Counted from the stretch's first letter, positions 1 through 9,995 are shown. The stretch is DNA of 35,981 nt from DSNY01 sp037446035 (GCA_037446035.1 JBBIJJ010000013.1:1-35981), one strand, 5' to 3'. Numbers and translations: made by a program. The notes: generated by a model not told the origin, from the letters alone.

Positions 1-443
1 CCGACGAGGCGGGCGCCGGGGCCCAGTCCGCGCTTGGCGAACCAGCCCCGTTCCATTTCCAGCGCGAAGCGCACCGGACGCCGCGCGCAATGGCTGGTTT
101 CGGTCCGCGGGTTCATGTCCTCGATGTTGACGATGGCGCCGTCGTCGTCGACGAACGCAACCGAGAGCGGAATCAGCGTGTTGCGCATCCACATGCAGTG
201 GATCGCCTTGTGGTCGAACACGAAAAGCATGCCGTGGTTCGGCGCCAGCGACTCGCGGAACATCAGCCCGCGCATGCGGCTTGGATCGCTGGCCGCGACT
301 TCCGCGGTGATCAGATGGATGCCCGCGCTGAGCTTGACCGTCGGCAGCGCCGGCTGCGGTGGCTGGGCGCTGGCGGCGGCCAGACAGGCGAACATGAGCG
401 CGGCGGCGGTCAGCAGGCGTTGGCTCAGACGGGCGGGTTGCAT
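1..443 (-). CDS. DUF192 family exported protein (3' end cut by the window edge)
   Basis: About 147 codons are visible and the reading frame runs off position 1, so the C-terminus is missing. The N-terminus (MQPARLSQRLLTAAALMF then a small-residue stretch ending ASAQ) reads as a signal peptide cleaved near residue 26. The mature part has the DUF192 signature: RMRGLMFRESL, GMLFVFDH, MWMRNTLIPLSVAFVD, then a run ending in FALEMERGWFAKRGL. DUF192 proteins are small beta-rich exported proteins of unknown biochemical role. The ATG at 443 starts the signal peptide, but I see no good ribosome binding site before it. The family call is secure; the function is not known. Confidence 0.85.
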   Translation of the reverse strand, partial: MQPARLSQRLLTAAALMFACLAAASAQPPQPALPTVKLSAGIHLITAEVAASDPSRMRGLMFRESLAPNHGMLFVFDHKAIHCMWMRNTLIPLSVAFVDDDGAIVNIEDMNPRTETSHCARRPVRFALEMERGWFAKRGLGPGARLV

Positions 444-698
444 CGGCGGGCGGCGCCAGTGAGGGAACCGGATCTTATCGGGCAGAAGTGAGCCACGCGA
501 CGATGTCGTCGCGCTTGGCCGTTTCGAGTTCCCGGCGCACCTCGCTCCCGCCGTCCCGCGAAAGGTGACCGAAAGCCGGCGGCATCAGCGGCCGGCTTGC
601 GGTCCGTTTCGAGGCGAAGCGACGCTCGGGGCGCGCACGTCGGGGTCGGATTCGCCGGCCCCTCGCGGGGCTGACCGCCAGCACGCGCCGGCGCAACG
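444..698. other. intergenic stretch without a supported gene
   Basis: About 255 bases lie between the DUF192 gene and the terminator of the Lys-rich gene. On the minus strand one open frame ends at 475 with a protein-like tail (RRELETAKRDDIVAWLTSAR). It has no recognisable upstream domain and no ribosome binding site, so it may be chance or a gene remnant. I see nothing else. Confidence 0.4.
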
Positions 699-721
699 AA
701 AAAGGCAGGGTCACCCCTGCC
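699..721 (-). terminator. rho-independent terminator of the Lys/Ala-rich gene
   Basis: Read on the minus strand, a 7-bp stem GGCAGGG / CCCTGCC with a 4-nt loop is followed directly by a run of five T. It lies about 20 nt past the stop codon of the gene at 743-973. Confidence 0.75.
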
Positions 722-742
722 CTTGCCGATCGTGCGGATCGA

Positions 743-973
743 TTACTTCTTGGCTTCGGGCGCTTTGGCGTCGCCCGTTTTCTTGGCCTTGGCCTTGGTC
801 TTCTTGGCGACCTTCTTGGTTTCGCCTTTCGTCTCGCCCTTGGCCTCCGCCTTGGCTTCGGCCTTGGCAGGCGCGGCCGGCTGCGCCGGCGTGGCGGGGG
901 TGGCGGGCTGAGCCTGGGCCAGCACGGCACCGGCAAACAGCGTCGAGATGAGGGCGGCAAGCAGCTTGTTCAT
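743..973 (-). CDS. small exported Lys/Ala-rich protein, function unknown
   Basis: This is a 76-residue protein. Residues 1-19 are a clear Sec signal peptide (MNKLLAALIS..., cleavage expected after VLA). The mature part is first Pro/Ala/Thr-rich (residues 21-37), then a low-complexity Lys/Ala/Glu tail resembling histone H1-type tails, with units such as KAEAKAEAKGETKGETKK. It contains no Cys and no Trp and should be disordered and strongly basic. The start is supported by an AGGGAGA ribosome binding site, and the gene has its own terminator, so it looks truly expressed and monocistronic. I do not recognise a named family. Binding to a polyanion such as nucleic acid or lipopolysaccharide is only inference from composition. 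Confidence 0.75.
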   Translation of the reverse strand: MNKLLAALISTLFAGAVLAQAQPATPATPAQPAAPAKAEAKAEAKGETKGETKKVAKKTKAKAKKTGDAKAPEAKK

Positions 974-1195
974 GCGTTTTTCTCCCTGAAGGATGGCTCG
1001 AAACGTGGCGACGTTGGTCCTGATGGGCCAGCGCGGACGAGGGTTCGTCGCGCCTATAACGGCGCCGCCTCGCGCCGGGTTGACATCGGTGCTGACAGCG
1101 GACGGGTAAACTCGCCGCGTCGGGGAGGTGCGCCGCACGGATGAGCCGGCTGGCCGCAACCGCCCATAACGCGTCAGAACGCGAGCGGAGACCTC

Positions 1196-2443
1196 ATGTA
1201 CCAGCACATCAAGGTGCCCAGTTCAGGCCAGAAGATCACCGTCAGCAACGATTACACGCTGAACGTGCCCGATCAGCCGATCATCCCGTACATCGAGGGC
1301 GACGGTACCGGTGTCGACATCACCCCGGTGATGATCAAGGTGGTCGATGCGGCCGTGGCGAAGGCCTACGCGGGCAAGCGCAAGATCGTCTGGATGGAGA
1401 TCTACGCCGGTGAGAAATCCACCAAGGTCTACGGCCCGGACGTCTGGCTGCCGGACGAGACTTTGCAGGCACTCAAGGAGTACGTCGTTTCGATCAAGGG
1501 GCCGCTGACCACGCCGGTCGGCGGCGGTATCCGCTCGATCAACGTCGCCTTGCGGCAGGAGCTCGATCTGTACGTCTGCCTGCGGCCCGTGCGCTACTTC
1601 AAGGGCGTGCCCAGCCCCGTGCGCGAGCCGGAGAAGACCGACATGGTGATCTTCCGCGAGAACTCGGAGGACATCTACGCGGGTATCGAGTACGAAGCGG
1701 AGAGCGACAAGGCGAAGAAGCTGATCCGGTTCCTGCAGGAAGAAATGGGGGTCAAGAAGATCCGCTTTCCGAATACCTCCGGCATCGGCATCAAGCCCAT
1801 TTCGCGCGAGGGTACCGAGCGGCTCGTGCGCAAGGCGATCCAGTACGCAATCGACAACCGGCGCAAGAGCGTGACCTTCGTGCACAAGGGCAACATCATG
1901 AAGTTCACCGAGGGCGCGTTCGCCCGGTGGGGCTACGGCCTGGCGCAGAGAGAATTCGGTGCCGAACTGCTCGACGGCGGTCCGTGGATGAGGATCCGCG
2001 CCGTTCACGGCGAGATCGTCATCAAGGACGTGATCGCCGACGCCTTTTTGCAGCAGATCCTGCTGCGGCCGGCCGAGTACGACGTGATCGCGACGATGAA
2101 CCTCAACGGCGACTACATCTCGGACGCGCTGGCCGCGCAGGTCGGCGGCATCGGCATCGCGCCCGGTGCGAACCTGTCGGACTCGGTGGCGATGTTCGAA
2201 GCCACCCACGGCACGGCGCCGAAGTACGCCGGCAAGGACTACGTCAATCCGGGCTCGGAGATCCTGTCCGCGGAAATGATGCTGCGGCACATGGGCTGGA
2301 CCGAAGCGGCCGACCTGATCATCAAGTCGATGGAGCGCGCGATCCTGAGCAAGAAGGTGACCTACGACTTCGCGCGGCTGATGGAAGGTGCCACACAGGT
2401 GAGCTGCTCGGGCTTCGGCCAAGTGATGATCGACCACATGTGA
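1196..2443 (+). CDS. icd: NADP-dependent isocitrate dehydrogenase
   Basis: The 415-residue protein is the normal length of the homodimeric E. coli-type enzyme. It oxidatively decarboxylates isocitrate to 2-oxoglutarate in the TCA cycle and makes NADPH in the cytoplasm. The substrate loop GGIRSINVALRQELDLYVCLRPVRY holds Ser114, which corresponds to the serine phosphorylated by AceK in E. coli. RENSEDIYAGIEYEAES, the metal-binding region FMxFTEGAF-like segment (NIMKFTEGAF) and the NADP site HGTAPKYAGKDYVNPGSEILS are all intact. A GGAG sits about 7 nt before the ATG. The gene ends in a shared perfect-palindrome terminator facing the cold-shock gene. No aceK is present in the window, so control by phosphorylation cannot be judged. 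Confidence 0.97.
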   Translation: MYQHIKVPSSGQKITVSNDYTLNVPDQPIIPYIEGDGTGVDITPVMIKVVDAAVAKAYAGKRKIVWMEIYAGEKSTKVYGPDVWLPDETLQALKEYVVSIKGPLTTPVGGGIRSINVALRQELDLYVCLRPVRYFKGVPSPVREPEKTDMVIFRENSEDIYAGIEYEAESDKAKKLIRFLQEEMGVKKIRFPNTSGIGIKPISREGTERLVRKAIQYAIDNRRKSVTFVHKGNIMKFTEGAFARWGYGLAQREFGAELLDGGPWMRIRAVHGEIVIKDVIADAFLQQILLRPAEYDVIATMNLNGDYISDALAAQVGGIGIAPGANLSDSVAMFEATHGTAPKYAGKDYVNPGSEILSAEMMLRHMGWTEAADLIIKSMERAILSKKVTYDFARLMEGATQVSCSGFGQVMIDHM

Positions 2444-2461
2444 AGCGGCCGGAAGACCAAG

Positions 2462-2487
2462 AAAAACCCCGCCGCGGCGGGGTTTTT
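2462..2487. terminator. bidirectional rho-independent terminator between icd and the cold-shock gene
   Basis: This is a perfect 26-bp palindrome. Five A lead into CCCCGCCG / CGGCGGGG and then five T, so it has a U-tract in either direction. It lies 19 nt after icd and 42 nt past the stop of the convergent cold-shock gene. Confidence 0.9.
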
Positions 2488-2528
2488 CATCGGGGTGCTT
2501 CGCCAGCCCGTGCGCTGGCCGCCCGCCG

Positions 2529-2735
2529 CTAGCTGCCGGTCGTGATGTTCGATGCCTGCTTGCCCTTCGGGCCTTGGACGACTTCGAAGACGACCTTCTG
2601 ACCCTCCTTGAGGGTCTTGAAGCCGTTCATCTGGATCGCCGAAAAATGGGCGAACAGATCCTCGCCGCCGTCGTCCGGCGTGATAAAGCCGTACCCCTTC
2701 GCGTCGTTGAACCACTTGACCGTACCCGTTGCCAT
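2529..2735 (-). CDS. cold-shock domain protein, CspA family
   Basis: The 68-residue protein is a single cold-shock domain, a five-stranded OB fold that binds single-stranded RNA or DNA. RNP1 is KGYGFI (within WFNDAKGYGFITPDDGG) and RNP2 is DLFAHFSAI. The ATG at 2735 (MATGTVKWFN) is preceded by AAGGAAGG. A longer frame from 2774 would add 13 residues before this and ignore the ribosome binding site. In CspA-type genes a long structured leader often controls translation at low temperature. The 500 bases upstream hold no gene and could contain such a leader. The paralogue type (CspA, CspD) cannot be fixed from sequence alone. Confidence 0.93.
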   Translation of the reverse strand: MATGTVKWFNDAKGYGFITPDDGGEDLFAHFSAIQMNGFKTLKEGQKVVFEVVQGPKGKQASNITTGS

Positions 2736-3245
2736 AAAGCCTTCCTTCTTCTGCATCCTCACGCGAGGGGTCATGGCGGGCCGCGGCGCGCGGCTGCGGT
2801 ATCTCCTCGACTCCTCTCCCCGCCGGTGGCGCGCGGGAAGCGCCAGACCGCCGACGATCCGTCGTTCGCTTTGTCGTTACTGCGGACGGACGCCGAATTC
2901 TTGGATCTGGGCTGCCGCCCGTCAAGGCCCGCGGATGCCCGCGGGCCAAGCGCGGCGCCAGCGGTCGTCGCGCGCGAGCCACAACCGACCCGCACGCTCT
3001 CGCGGACCGCACCCGGTACGGGAGCGGTCGACCACATCTTGTGCGCGGCGTCGAACCCATCCGCGGTCGGGGCGGAAGCGACGGCCGTCGCGGCCGGCGC
3101 GGAGCCGTCGCGGAACTCCGGCGCCGAATGCGGATCGACGGTCGGAAGGCACCGCCGCGCGCGGGGTGGCGCGCGCCGAGATAACTTATGATTAAGCTGC
3201 TTATCGAGTCCCGCGCGGGGCGAGCGGATTTTCTAGAATGGCCTC
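2736..3245. other. 510-bp gene-free region between divergent cspA-type gene and clpS
   Basis: No convincing gene is seen; the open frames here are short and Arg/Ala/Pro-rich. The region should carry the promoters and leaders of both divergent genes. It contains a perfect 9-bp inverted repeat (GGCCCGCGG, ATGC loop, CCGCGGGCC) at 2926-2947 without a T-tract. On the plus strand, the hexamers TATGAT (3187-3192) and TAGAAT (3234-3239) are possible -10 elements for clpS. Neither has a clear -35 partner. Confidence 0.5.
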
Positions 3246-3550
3246 ATGAGTGAGCGGATCGGCGAAGGCACGGTCGTCGAGAAGCAGACTTCTCGCGTCA
3301 AGCCGCCACCGATGTACCAGGTGGTCCTGCTCAACGACGATTTCACGCCGATGGAATTCGTCGTCGGGGTGCTGCAGAAGTTCTTCGGCAAGGGCCGCGA
3401 GCAGGCGACCCAGATCATGCTGAAGGTGCATCATGAGGGTCGCGGCGTGTGCGGCGTGTATCCGCGCGACATCGCCGCCAGCAAGGTCGAGCAGGTTTGC
3501 AGTTATTCACGCCAGCATCAGCATCCGCTGCAGTGCGTGATGGAGGAAGC

Positions 3551-3554
<4 letters not shown>
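3246..3554 (+). CDS. clpS: ClpS, adaptor for the ClpAP protease (N-end rule)
   Basis: The 102-residue protein has a short variable N-terminus followed by the ClpS core: KPPPMYQVVLLNDDFTPMEFVVGVLQKFF, then EQATQIMLKVHHEGRGVCGVYPRDIAASKVEQV. ClpS binds proteins with bulky hydrophobic N-terminal residues and hands them to ClpA. The NDD and the TPMEFVV segment line the known N-degron pocket. The stop overlaps the clpA start (ATGA), so the adaptor and unfoldase are translationally coupled. No Shine-Dalgarno precedes the ATG; a TAGAAT hexamer ends 6 nt before it, which would fit a leaderless transcript. Confidence 0.95.
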
Positions 3555-5860
<2,306 letters not shown>

Positions 5861-5959
5861 CGGATATGCCCCGCGCGCGTAACCCAAGACGGATATTTCC
5901 CGCCGCAACCCTGCCCCCTAGGATCGGGCAGCTTATCGCCAACTATGGGGAGGTGGTCC

Positions 5960-6583
5960 GTGCGCAGTAGCACATCGATCGGATGGGCTTTTCTGGTTGC
6001 GGTTGCGCTCACCGTCATCGCTGTGCCATCGCGGGCGCAAACCGGAGCCGACAACGAGCGCGCGCGCAAGATCGTCGCCAGCGCCTGCGTGTTGTGCCAT
6101 GGTGCCGATGGCGAAAGTTCCAGCGAGCTGTTTCCGAAGCTCGCCGCCCAGAACGCCGTGTATCTCGCGCGTCAGCTCGCCAGTTTCAAGAGCGGTGCGC
6201 GGCCGTCCACCACCATGCGCGAGTTCGTCAAGGAGCTGAGCGACGCGGACATGAAGGCGCTCGGCGAGTACTTCAGCCGAAAGCCGGCAACCGCCAACGA
6301 AGTCAAGGATCCCGAACTCGCCGCGGTTGGCCGCTACGTCTATCACCACGGTAACCGCTTCTCGGGGGTGGCCGCCTGCGCCGGCTGCCACGGTGCGCAG
6401 GCCGCCGGCGACGCCGAACTGCCGCGTCTGGCCGGACAGAACGCGCTGTACATCGAAAACCGGATCAAGCAGTTTTCCGCGCCCGAGCGCGGCAAGGACA
6501 GCCCGGTGATGCATGCGATCGTGGCGCGCATGACCGAGCTCGAAATCAAGGCTGTCGCCGAGTACCTGTCCGGCAAGCGCTGA
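5960..6583 (+). CDS. di-haem cytochrome c4, periplasmic or membrane-attached
   Basis: The 207-residue protein has a signal peptide (hydrophobic residues 7-22, cleavage near RAQ at 27) and two homologous cytochrome c domains. Haem sites are CVLCH at 43-47 and CAGCH at 140-144. Probable Met axial ligands are Met86 (TTMREF) and Met184 (SPVMHAI). Cytochrome c4 carries electrons from the bc1 complex or periplasmic dehydrogenases to terminal oxidases. I chose the GTG at 5960 because GGGGAGG (5947-5953) stands 6 nt before it. The in-frame ATG at 5945 would put that site inside the coding region. It converges on the FCSD-type operon, so the two may share an electron-transfer chain, but that is inference. 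Confidence 0.92.
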   Translation: MRSSTSIGWAFLVAVALTVIAVPSRAQTGADNERARKIVASACVLCHGADGESSSELFPKLAAQNAVYLARQLASFKSGARPSTTMREFVKELSDADMKALGEYFSRKPATANEVKDPELAAVGRYVYHHGNRFSGVAACAGCHGAQAAGDAELPRLAGQNALYIENRIKQFSAPERGKDSPVMHAIVARMTELEIKAVAEYLSGKR

Positions 6584-6838
6584 TCCGGAGCTTCGCTGGG
6601 GCCTCGGCGCGGGCGGTGCGTCCCCGTACGCGCGCGATCCGCGGGCGCCAAGTCGGCCCGGTGCGGGGCGGCTGCTCCGACGCCACGCGGCGGCGCGTTC
6701 GCTCGCATCGCCCGCGGTTGCCGTGTCGCGCCCCGTGCCCGGCGTCGCGGACATGGGCCTGTGCCGACGCTTCGGTGTCTGCTTCGCGTCCGGGGGCGCA
6801 CGCGCCTCGCGCGCGCCGATCGCGGGATCCGACGCAGC
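6584..6838. other. convergent intergenic region, no gene seen
   Basis: About 255 GC-rich bases lie between the cytochrome c4 gene and the terminator of the FCSD operon. Open frames on both strands are Arg/Pro/Ala-rich and lack start signals. No clear terminator with a T-tract is seen for the cytochrome c4 gene itself. Confidence 0.4.
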
Positions 6839-6866
6839 AAAAAAAGCGGCGGGCATCGCCCGCCGC
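6839..6866 (-). terminator. rho-independent terminator of the FCSD-type operon
   Basis: On the minus strand a perfect 9-bp stem GCGGCGGGC / GCCCGCCGC with a 3-nt loop is followed by seven T. It lies 26 nt after the stop of the flavoprotein gene and marks the end of the four-gene operon. Confidence 0.9.
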
Positions 6867-6892
6867 ATCGTTGACGTAACGCCCCGCGGCGC

Positions 6893-8179
6893 TTACGCGA
6901 GGATGTCGGCCCAGACGTTCTGCGCCCAGGCGAACGCGTACTTGCCTTCGAGCGCGGTCGGCGCGGGCGACAAGCCGCCGGAGCCGGGCACGGTCAGCAT
7001 CGTTTTTTTGCCAGCATCGTACTGATGGACCGATGCCACGTGCACGGTGTCGGTGTCGTTGGTCATGCTGTAGCAGGTATTCGTCACCACCGGCGTGCGG
7101 TTGACGCTCGCGCCGGACAGCAGCGCGACGATCGCCGCCGCGCACACCTTGGCCTGCTGGTTCGCCATGTGGCCCGACTTCGGCATGCCGGGGGCCGGCT
7201 GGATCGCGTCGCCCAGCACATGGACGTTTTTCACCTTCGTCGATTCGTAGGTCAGGAAATCGACGTCGCACCAGCGGTTGGCGGCCGTGACCACACCGGC
7301 GGCGCGCGCGATCGCACCGGCGCGCTGCGGCGGAACCACGTTGATCACGTCGGCCCGGACGTCGTCTTGCACCTTGAACTTCAGCGTGCGCGTGGACAGA
7401 TCGACGTCCTCCAGCTCGTAGTTGGGCCGGTACTCGACGAGGCCCTTGTAGTCTTCGTTCCAGACCTTGGTGAACAGGCCCTTCTTGGACTGGACGTCGC
7501 CGTTGCCATCGAGAATCAGCACTTTGGACTTCGGCTTGCGCGCCTTGAAGTACCAGGCGATCTGGCAGGCGCGCTCGTACGGCCCGGGCGGGCAGCGGTA
7601 GGGCGCTTTCGGAATCGCGATCACCGCCAAGCCACCGTCCGGCATCGCTTCGAGCTGGCGCCGCAGCAACAGCGTCTGCGGACCCGCCTGCCAGGCGTGC
7701 GGGGCGACCTGCGTACCGGCCTCCGGGTTCTTCGCCAGCGCGGGAATCTGTTCCCACATGAAGTCGATCCCGGGCGCGACGATCAGGCGGTCATAGGCGA
7801 ACGTCTGTCCGCCGGCGGTCCTGACCGTGCGCTTTTCGGTATCGACCACGGTGGCGGTGTCGCGCACGATCTTGACGCCGTGACGCGTTCCCAGGCGGTC
7901 GTAGCGGTGGGTGAGGTAGTCGATCGTCTTGCTACCCCCGATCACTAGATTCGACATCGGGCACGAGACGAACTGCTCGCGCGGCTCGATCAGCGTCACG
8001 TCGATCGCGCCGTTGCTCCACATGCGGATGTACTTCGCCGCGGTCGCCCCGGCGAAGCCGCCGCCGATGACCACCACTCGACCTCCGGCGCCGCCGCCCA
8101 TCGTCGCGCAGCCGCCCAACGCGGCCAGCGCCGAGCCCGCGCCCACGATTCCCAGGAACTCGCGTCGTTGCATGGACAT
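6893..8179 (-). CDS. FCSD-type flavoprotein (sulfide dehydrogenase flavin subunit-like, FccB/SoxF family)
   Basis: This is a 428-residue FAD protein. The N-terminus has a Tat motif (RREFLG, residues 5-10) and a hydrophobic stretch, then LGGC at 21-24, which could be a lipobox. The FAD site is VVVIGGGFAGATAAKYI (35-51). The family motifs CPMSNLVIGG (73-82), APYRCPPGPYERAC (192-205) and NTCYSMTND (367-375) are present. By family comparison Cys196 and Cys369 are the expected redox-disulfide pair of flavocytochrome c sulfide dehydrogenase. The C-terminal part resembles the FCSD flavin-binding domain. GGAGGA precedes the ATG by about 7 nt. It is the last gene of its operon, 24 nt after a monohaem cytochrome, its likely electron acceptor. 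Sulfide as substrate is likely from family, but sulfite or another donor is possible. Confidence 0.9.
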   Translation of the reverse strand: MSMQRREFLGIVGAGSALAALGGCATMGGGAGGRVVVIGGGFAGATAAKYIRMWSNGAIDVTLIEPREQFVSCPMSNLVIGGSKTIDYLTHRYDRLGTRHGVKIVRDTATVVDTEKRTVRTAGGQTFAYDRLIVAPGIDFMWEQIPALAKNPEAGTQVAPHAWQAGPQTLLLRRQLEAMPDGGLAVIAIPKAPYRCPPGPYERACQIAWYFKARKPKSKVLILDGNGDVQSKKGLFTKVWNEDYKGLVEYRPNYELEDVDLSTRTLKFKVQDDVRADVINVVPPQRAGAIARAAGVVTAANRWCDVDFLTYESTKVKNVHVLGDAIQPAPGMPKSGHMANQQAKVCAAAIVALLSGASVNRTPVVTNTCYSMTNDTDTVHVASVHQYDAGKKTMLTVPGSGGLSPAPTALEGKYAFAWAQNVWADILA

Positions 8180-8203
8180 GGTGTTCTCCTCCGGATCCGT
8201 GGT

Positions 8204-8512
8204 TTACTTGGCGGGTTTCTGGGCGGCGAAGTACGTGGCGATCGCGTTGATCTGCGCGTCGGTGTAGCCCTTGGCGAGCTGGTGCATGATCGTTGCCGGC
8301 TTCGCCCCCGACTTGAAATCAAGCATCGCCTTGACTAGGTCTTCCTTGCGCTTGCCAGCCAGCGACTCGTTGCCACCGGCGCTGACGCCGCCCGTGCCGT
8401 GGCAGTTGGCGCAAGTGGCCGCGAGGTTGCGACCGAGGTTGGGATCGTCCTGCGCCAGCACGGGCGCCGAGAATATCGCTAGCGACGCCAGCGCCAGTAG
8501 TGTCCGTGTCAC
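8204..8512 (-). CDS. monohaem cytochrome c, probable partner of the FCSD flavoprotein
   Basis: The 102-residue protein has a signal peptide cleaved after VLA (residue 20) and one haem site CANCH (34-38). A likely Met ligand is Met76 in PATIMHQLAKGYTDAQI. The conserved ending (DAQINAIATYFA) is typical of small class I cytochromes. In flavocytochrome c sulfide dehydrogenase the cytochrome subunit (FccA, SoxE) takes electrons from the flavin. Its place directly upstream of the flavoprotein gene fits that role. The start is a GTG at 8512 with AGGAGG about 6 nt upstream. It has only one haem, unlike the di-haem FccA of Allochromatium. Confidence 0.9.
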   Translation of the reverse strand: MTRTLLALASLAIFSAPVLAQDDPNLGRNLAATCANCHGTGGVSAGGNESLAGKRKEDLVKAMLDFKSGAKPATIMHQLAKGYTDAQINAIATYFAAQKPAK

Positions 8513-8567
8513 GATTGCCTCCTGTCGTTTTGGTGGTTGTAACTGCCGAGAACGCGCCCCGGTGCAG

Positions 8568-9995
8568 TTAGGTTAGCCGTTGCGCATTGCCCGGTGAATC
8601 CCCCCGGAAGGTGTAGTGCTGACGGCCCGCGCTGCGGGTTTTGCCCAATGCGCTGAGCAGCGCTGCCGCACGCTGCGGGTTCAGGCCGCGCAACGCCACG
8701 GCGGGCGCCTGCAAGCAATACGCCGGGGTGAAGGTTGCTGCGCGGGACGCCCCGAAACGCGAGGCGATCACTTCCGCCGACGCGGCGCGGGTGAGCACGA
8801 GCGCGCGCCGCGCGCCAGTACGTTCAAGTCGTGCTGCCGCCGCCACCAGCGTGGCGTAGCGGTGGTCGGTCAGCACGACCGGCACGAGCCGGCGCATCGC
8901 GCCTGAGGCCTCGGCCAGCACGTCGGCCAGTGCGATGTCGGCCACCAAGCCGGTCGGCACATCCGGATCGGCGCAGAAGTCCAGCAGCGCCTCGGCGGCG
9001 TCGAGCTCGGGGACGGCGCGCCCGCCGACGTGGCCGATGCCGGGGCGCGCATCGAAAGCGCCTGCAGGCAAGGCGACTTCGCGCTCGATGTCGCCCGCCT
9101 CCCAGGGTGCGCACGCGGGCAGCCGCGCGGCGAGATGAGGCCCTGCAGCCGGCCCGAGGAAGGTCAGTGCGCCCGGCTTGGGCTGCGGCAGGGGCATTGT
9201 GCTCGCTTGGCCAAATGCCCAGTTCAACGCGATCGGCGTAGCCGACTCCTGGAACTGGCACACGCCCTTGACCCGGTACACGTCGGGTTCATCTTGCAGA
9301 TGAGCCAATAACTGCGCGAGCGAAGGCAGTCCCGCTGGGCGCCAAGTCCAGGCGCGTTCAGCCGGCGAGCGCACGCGCGGCGGGCGCGCAGCGGGTGGGG
9401 CGAACGGCTCGCCGGCTAGCAGCGACAACGCGCGGGCGTCGTCGCGCCCTAGCACGCAGACGGCCGCGGCCGTCTTGCGCTCGCCGAGGAACCGCACCGC
9501 CGCGTCGGTGGCGTTGGCCCCGGCGAAGGCCGCCTTGGTCACCAGCAACAGGCTGGCCGCGTCGATCTGCCGTTGATACAGGGGATCGTTGCGCAGGCGG
9601 TCGTGCGCCGCGGCGTCGACCAGGCAAGGCGCGCCCAGGACCTGGAAGCCTTCGGCGTGCAGCGCCTCCAGCAGCGGCCAGGGATCGGCCAGCCCGGAGC
9701 CTTCGACGATCAGCAGTTCCGGTGCAAGCGCCGTGCGGATTCGGTGCAGTGTCTCCAGCAGCCGCCCGCCGGCAGCGCAACAGAAGCAGCCACCTTCGAC
9801 CTCGATCACCGGCAGCCCCGCGCGCTCGAGCAGTGGGCCGTCGAAGCCCACGTCGCCGAAGTCGTTGACCAGTACCGCGAAACGGCGAGCGGCTGCCAGG
9901 TGCGGCACAAGCTGCTCGCGGATGAAGGTCGTCTTGCCCGCACCGAGAAAACCGGTGACGAGCAGCGCCTCGGGCACGGCGGCTCGCGCGTGCAT
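8568..9995 (-). CDS. G3E/CobW-family GTPase with a long C-terminal extension
   Basis: The 475-residue protein has the P-loop GFLGAGKTT (15-23), the segment VNDFGDVGFDG (43-53), the family metal-binding motif GCFCC (69-73) and a Walker B-like LLIVEGSGLADP (94-105). These mark the COG0523 family, whose members are GTPases that deliver or handle metals (Zn, Co, Ni, Fe) for target proteins. The base-recognition motif, normally NKxD, reads TKAA here (LLLVTKAAF), so guanine specificity may be relaxed. Residues from about 280 on form an unusually long tail with a helix-rich, DHRYATLVAAA-containing part I do not recognise. It begins 19 nt after the propeller gene ends and lacks an obvious ribosome binding site, so it is probably coupled to it. 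The target metal and client are unknown; the neighbouring propeller is a candidate. Confidence 0.82.
   Translation of the reverse strand: MHARAAVPEALLVTGFLGAGKTTFIREQLVPHLAAARRFAVLVNDFGDVGFDGPLLERAGLPVIEVEGGCFCCAAGGRLLETLHRIRTALAPELLIVEGSGLADPWPLLEALHAEGFQVLGAPCLVDAAAHDRLRNDPLYQRQIDAASLLLVTKAAFAGANATDAAVRFLGERKTAAAVCVLGRDDARALSLLAGEPFAPPAARPPRVRSPAERAWTWRPAGLPSLAQLLAHLQDEPDVYRVKGVCQFQESATPIALNWAFGQASTMPLPQPKPGALTFLGPAAGPHLAARLPACAPWEAGDIEREVALPAGAFDARPGIGHVGGRAVPELDAAEALLDFCADPDVPTGLVADIALADVLAEASGAMRRLVPVVLTDHRYATLVAAAARLERTGARRALVLTRAASAEVIASRFGASRAATFTPAYCLQAPAVALRGLNPQRAAALLSALGKTRSAGRQHYTFRGDSPGNAQRLT

Noticed and set aside
1080..1112. TTGACA and TAAACT as an icd promoter
   Set aside because: The -35 is perfect but the spacing is 21 nt, outside the usual 16-18. 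Kept only as a weak possibility.
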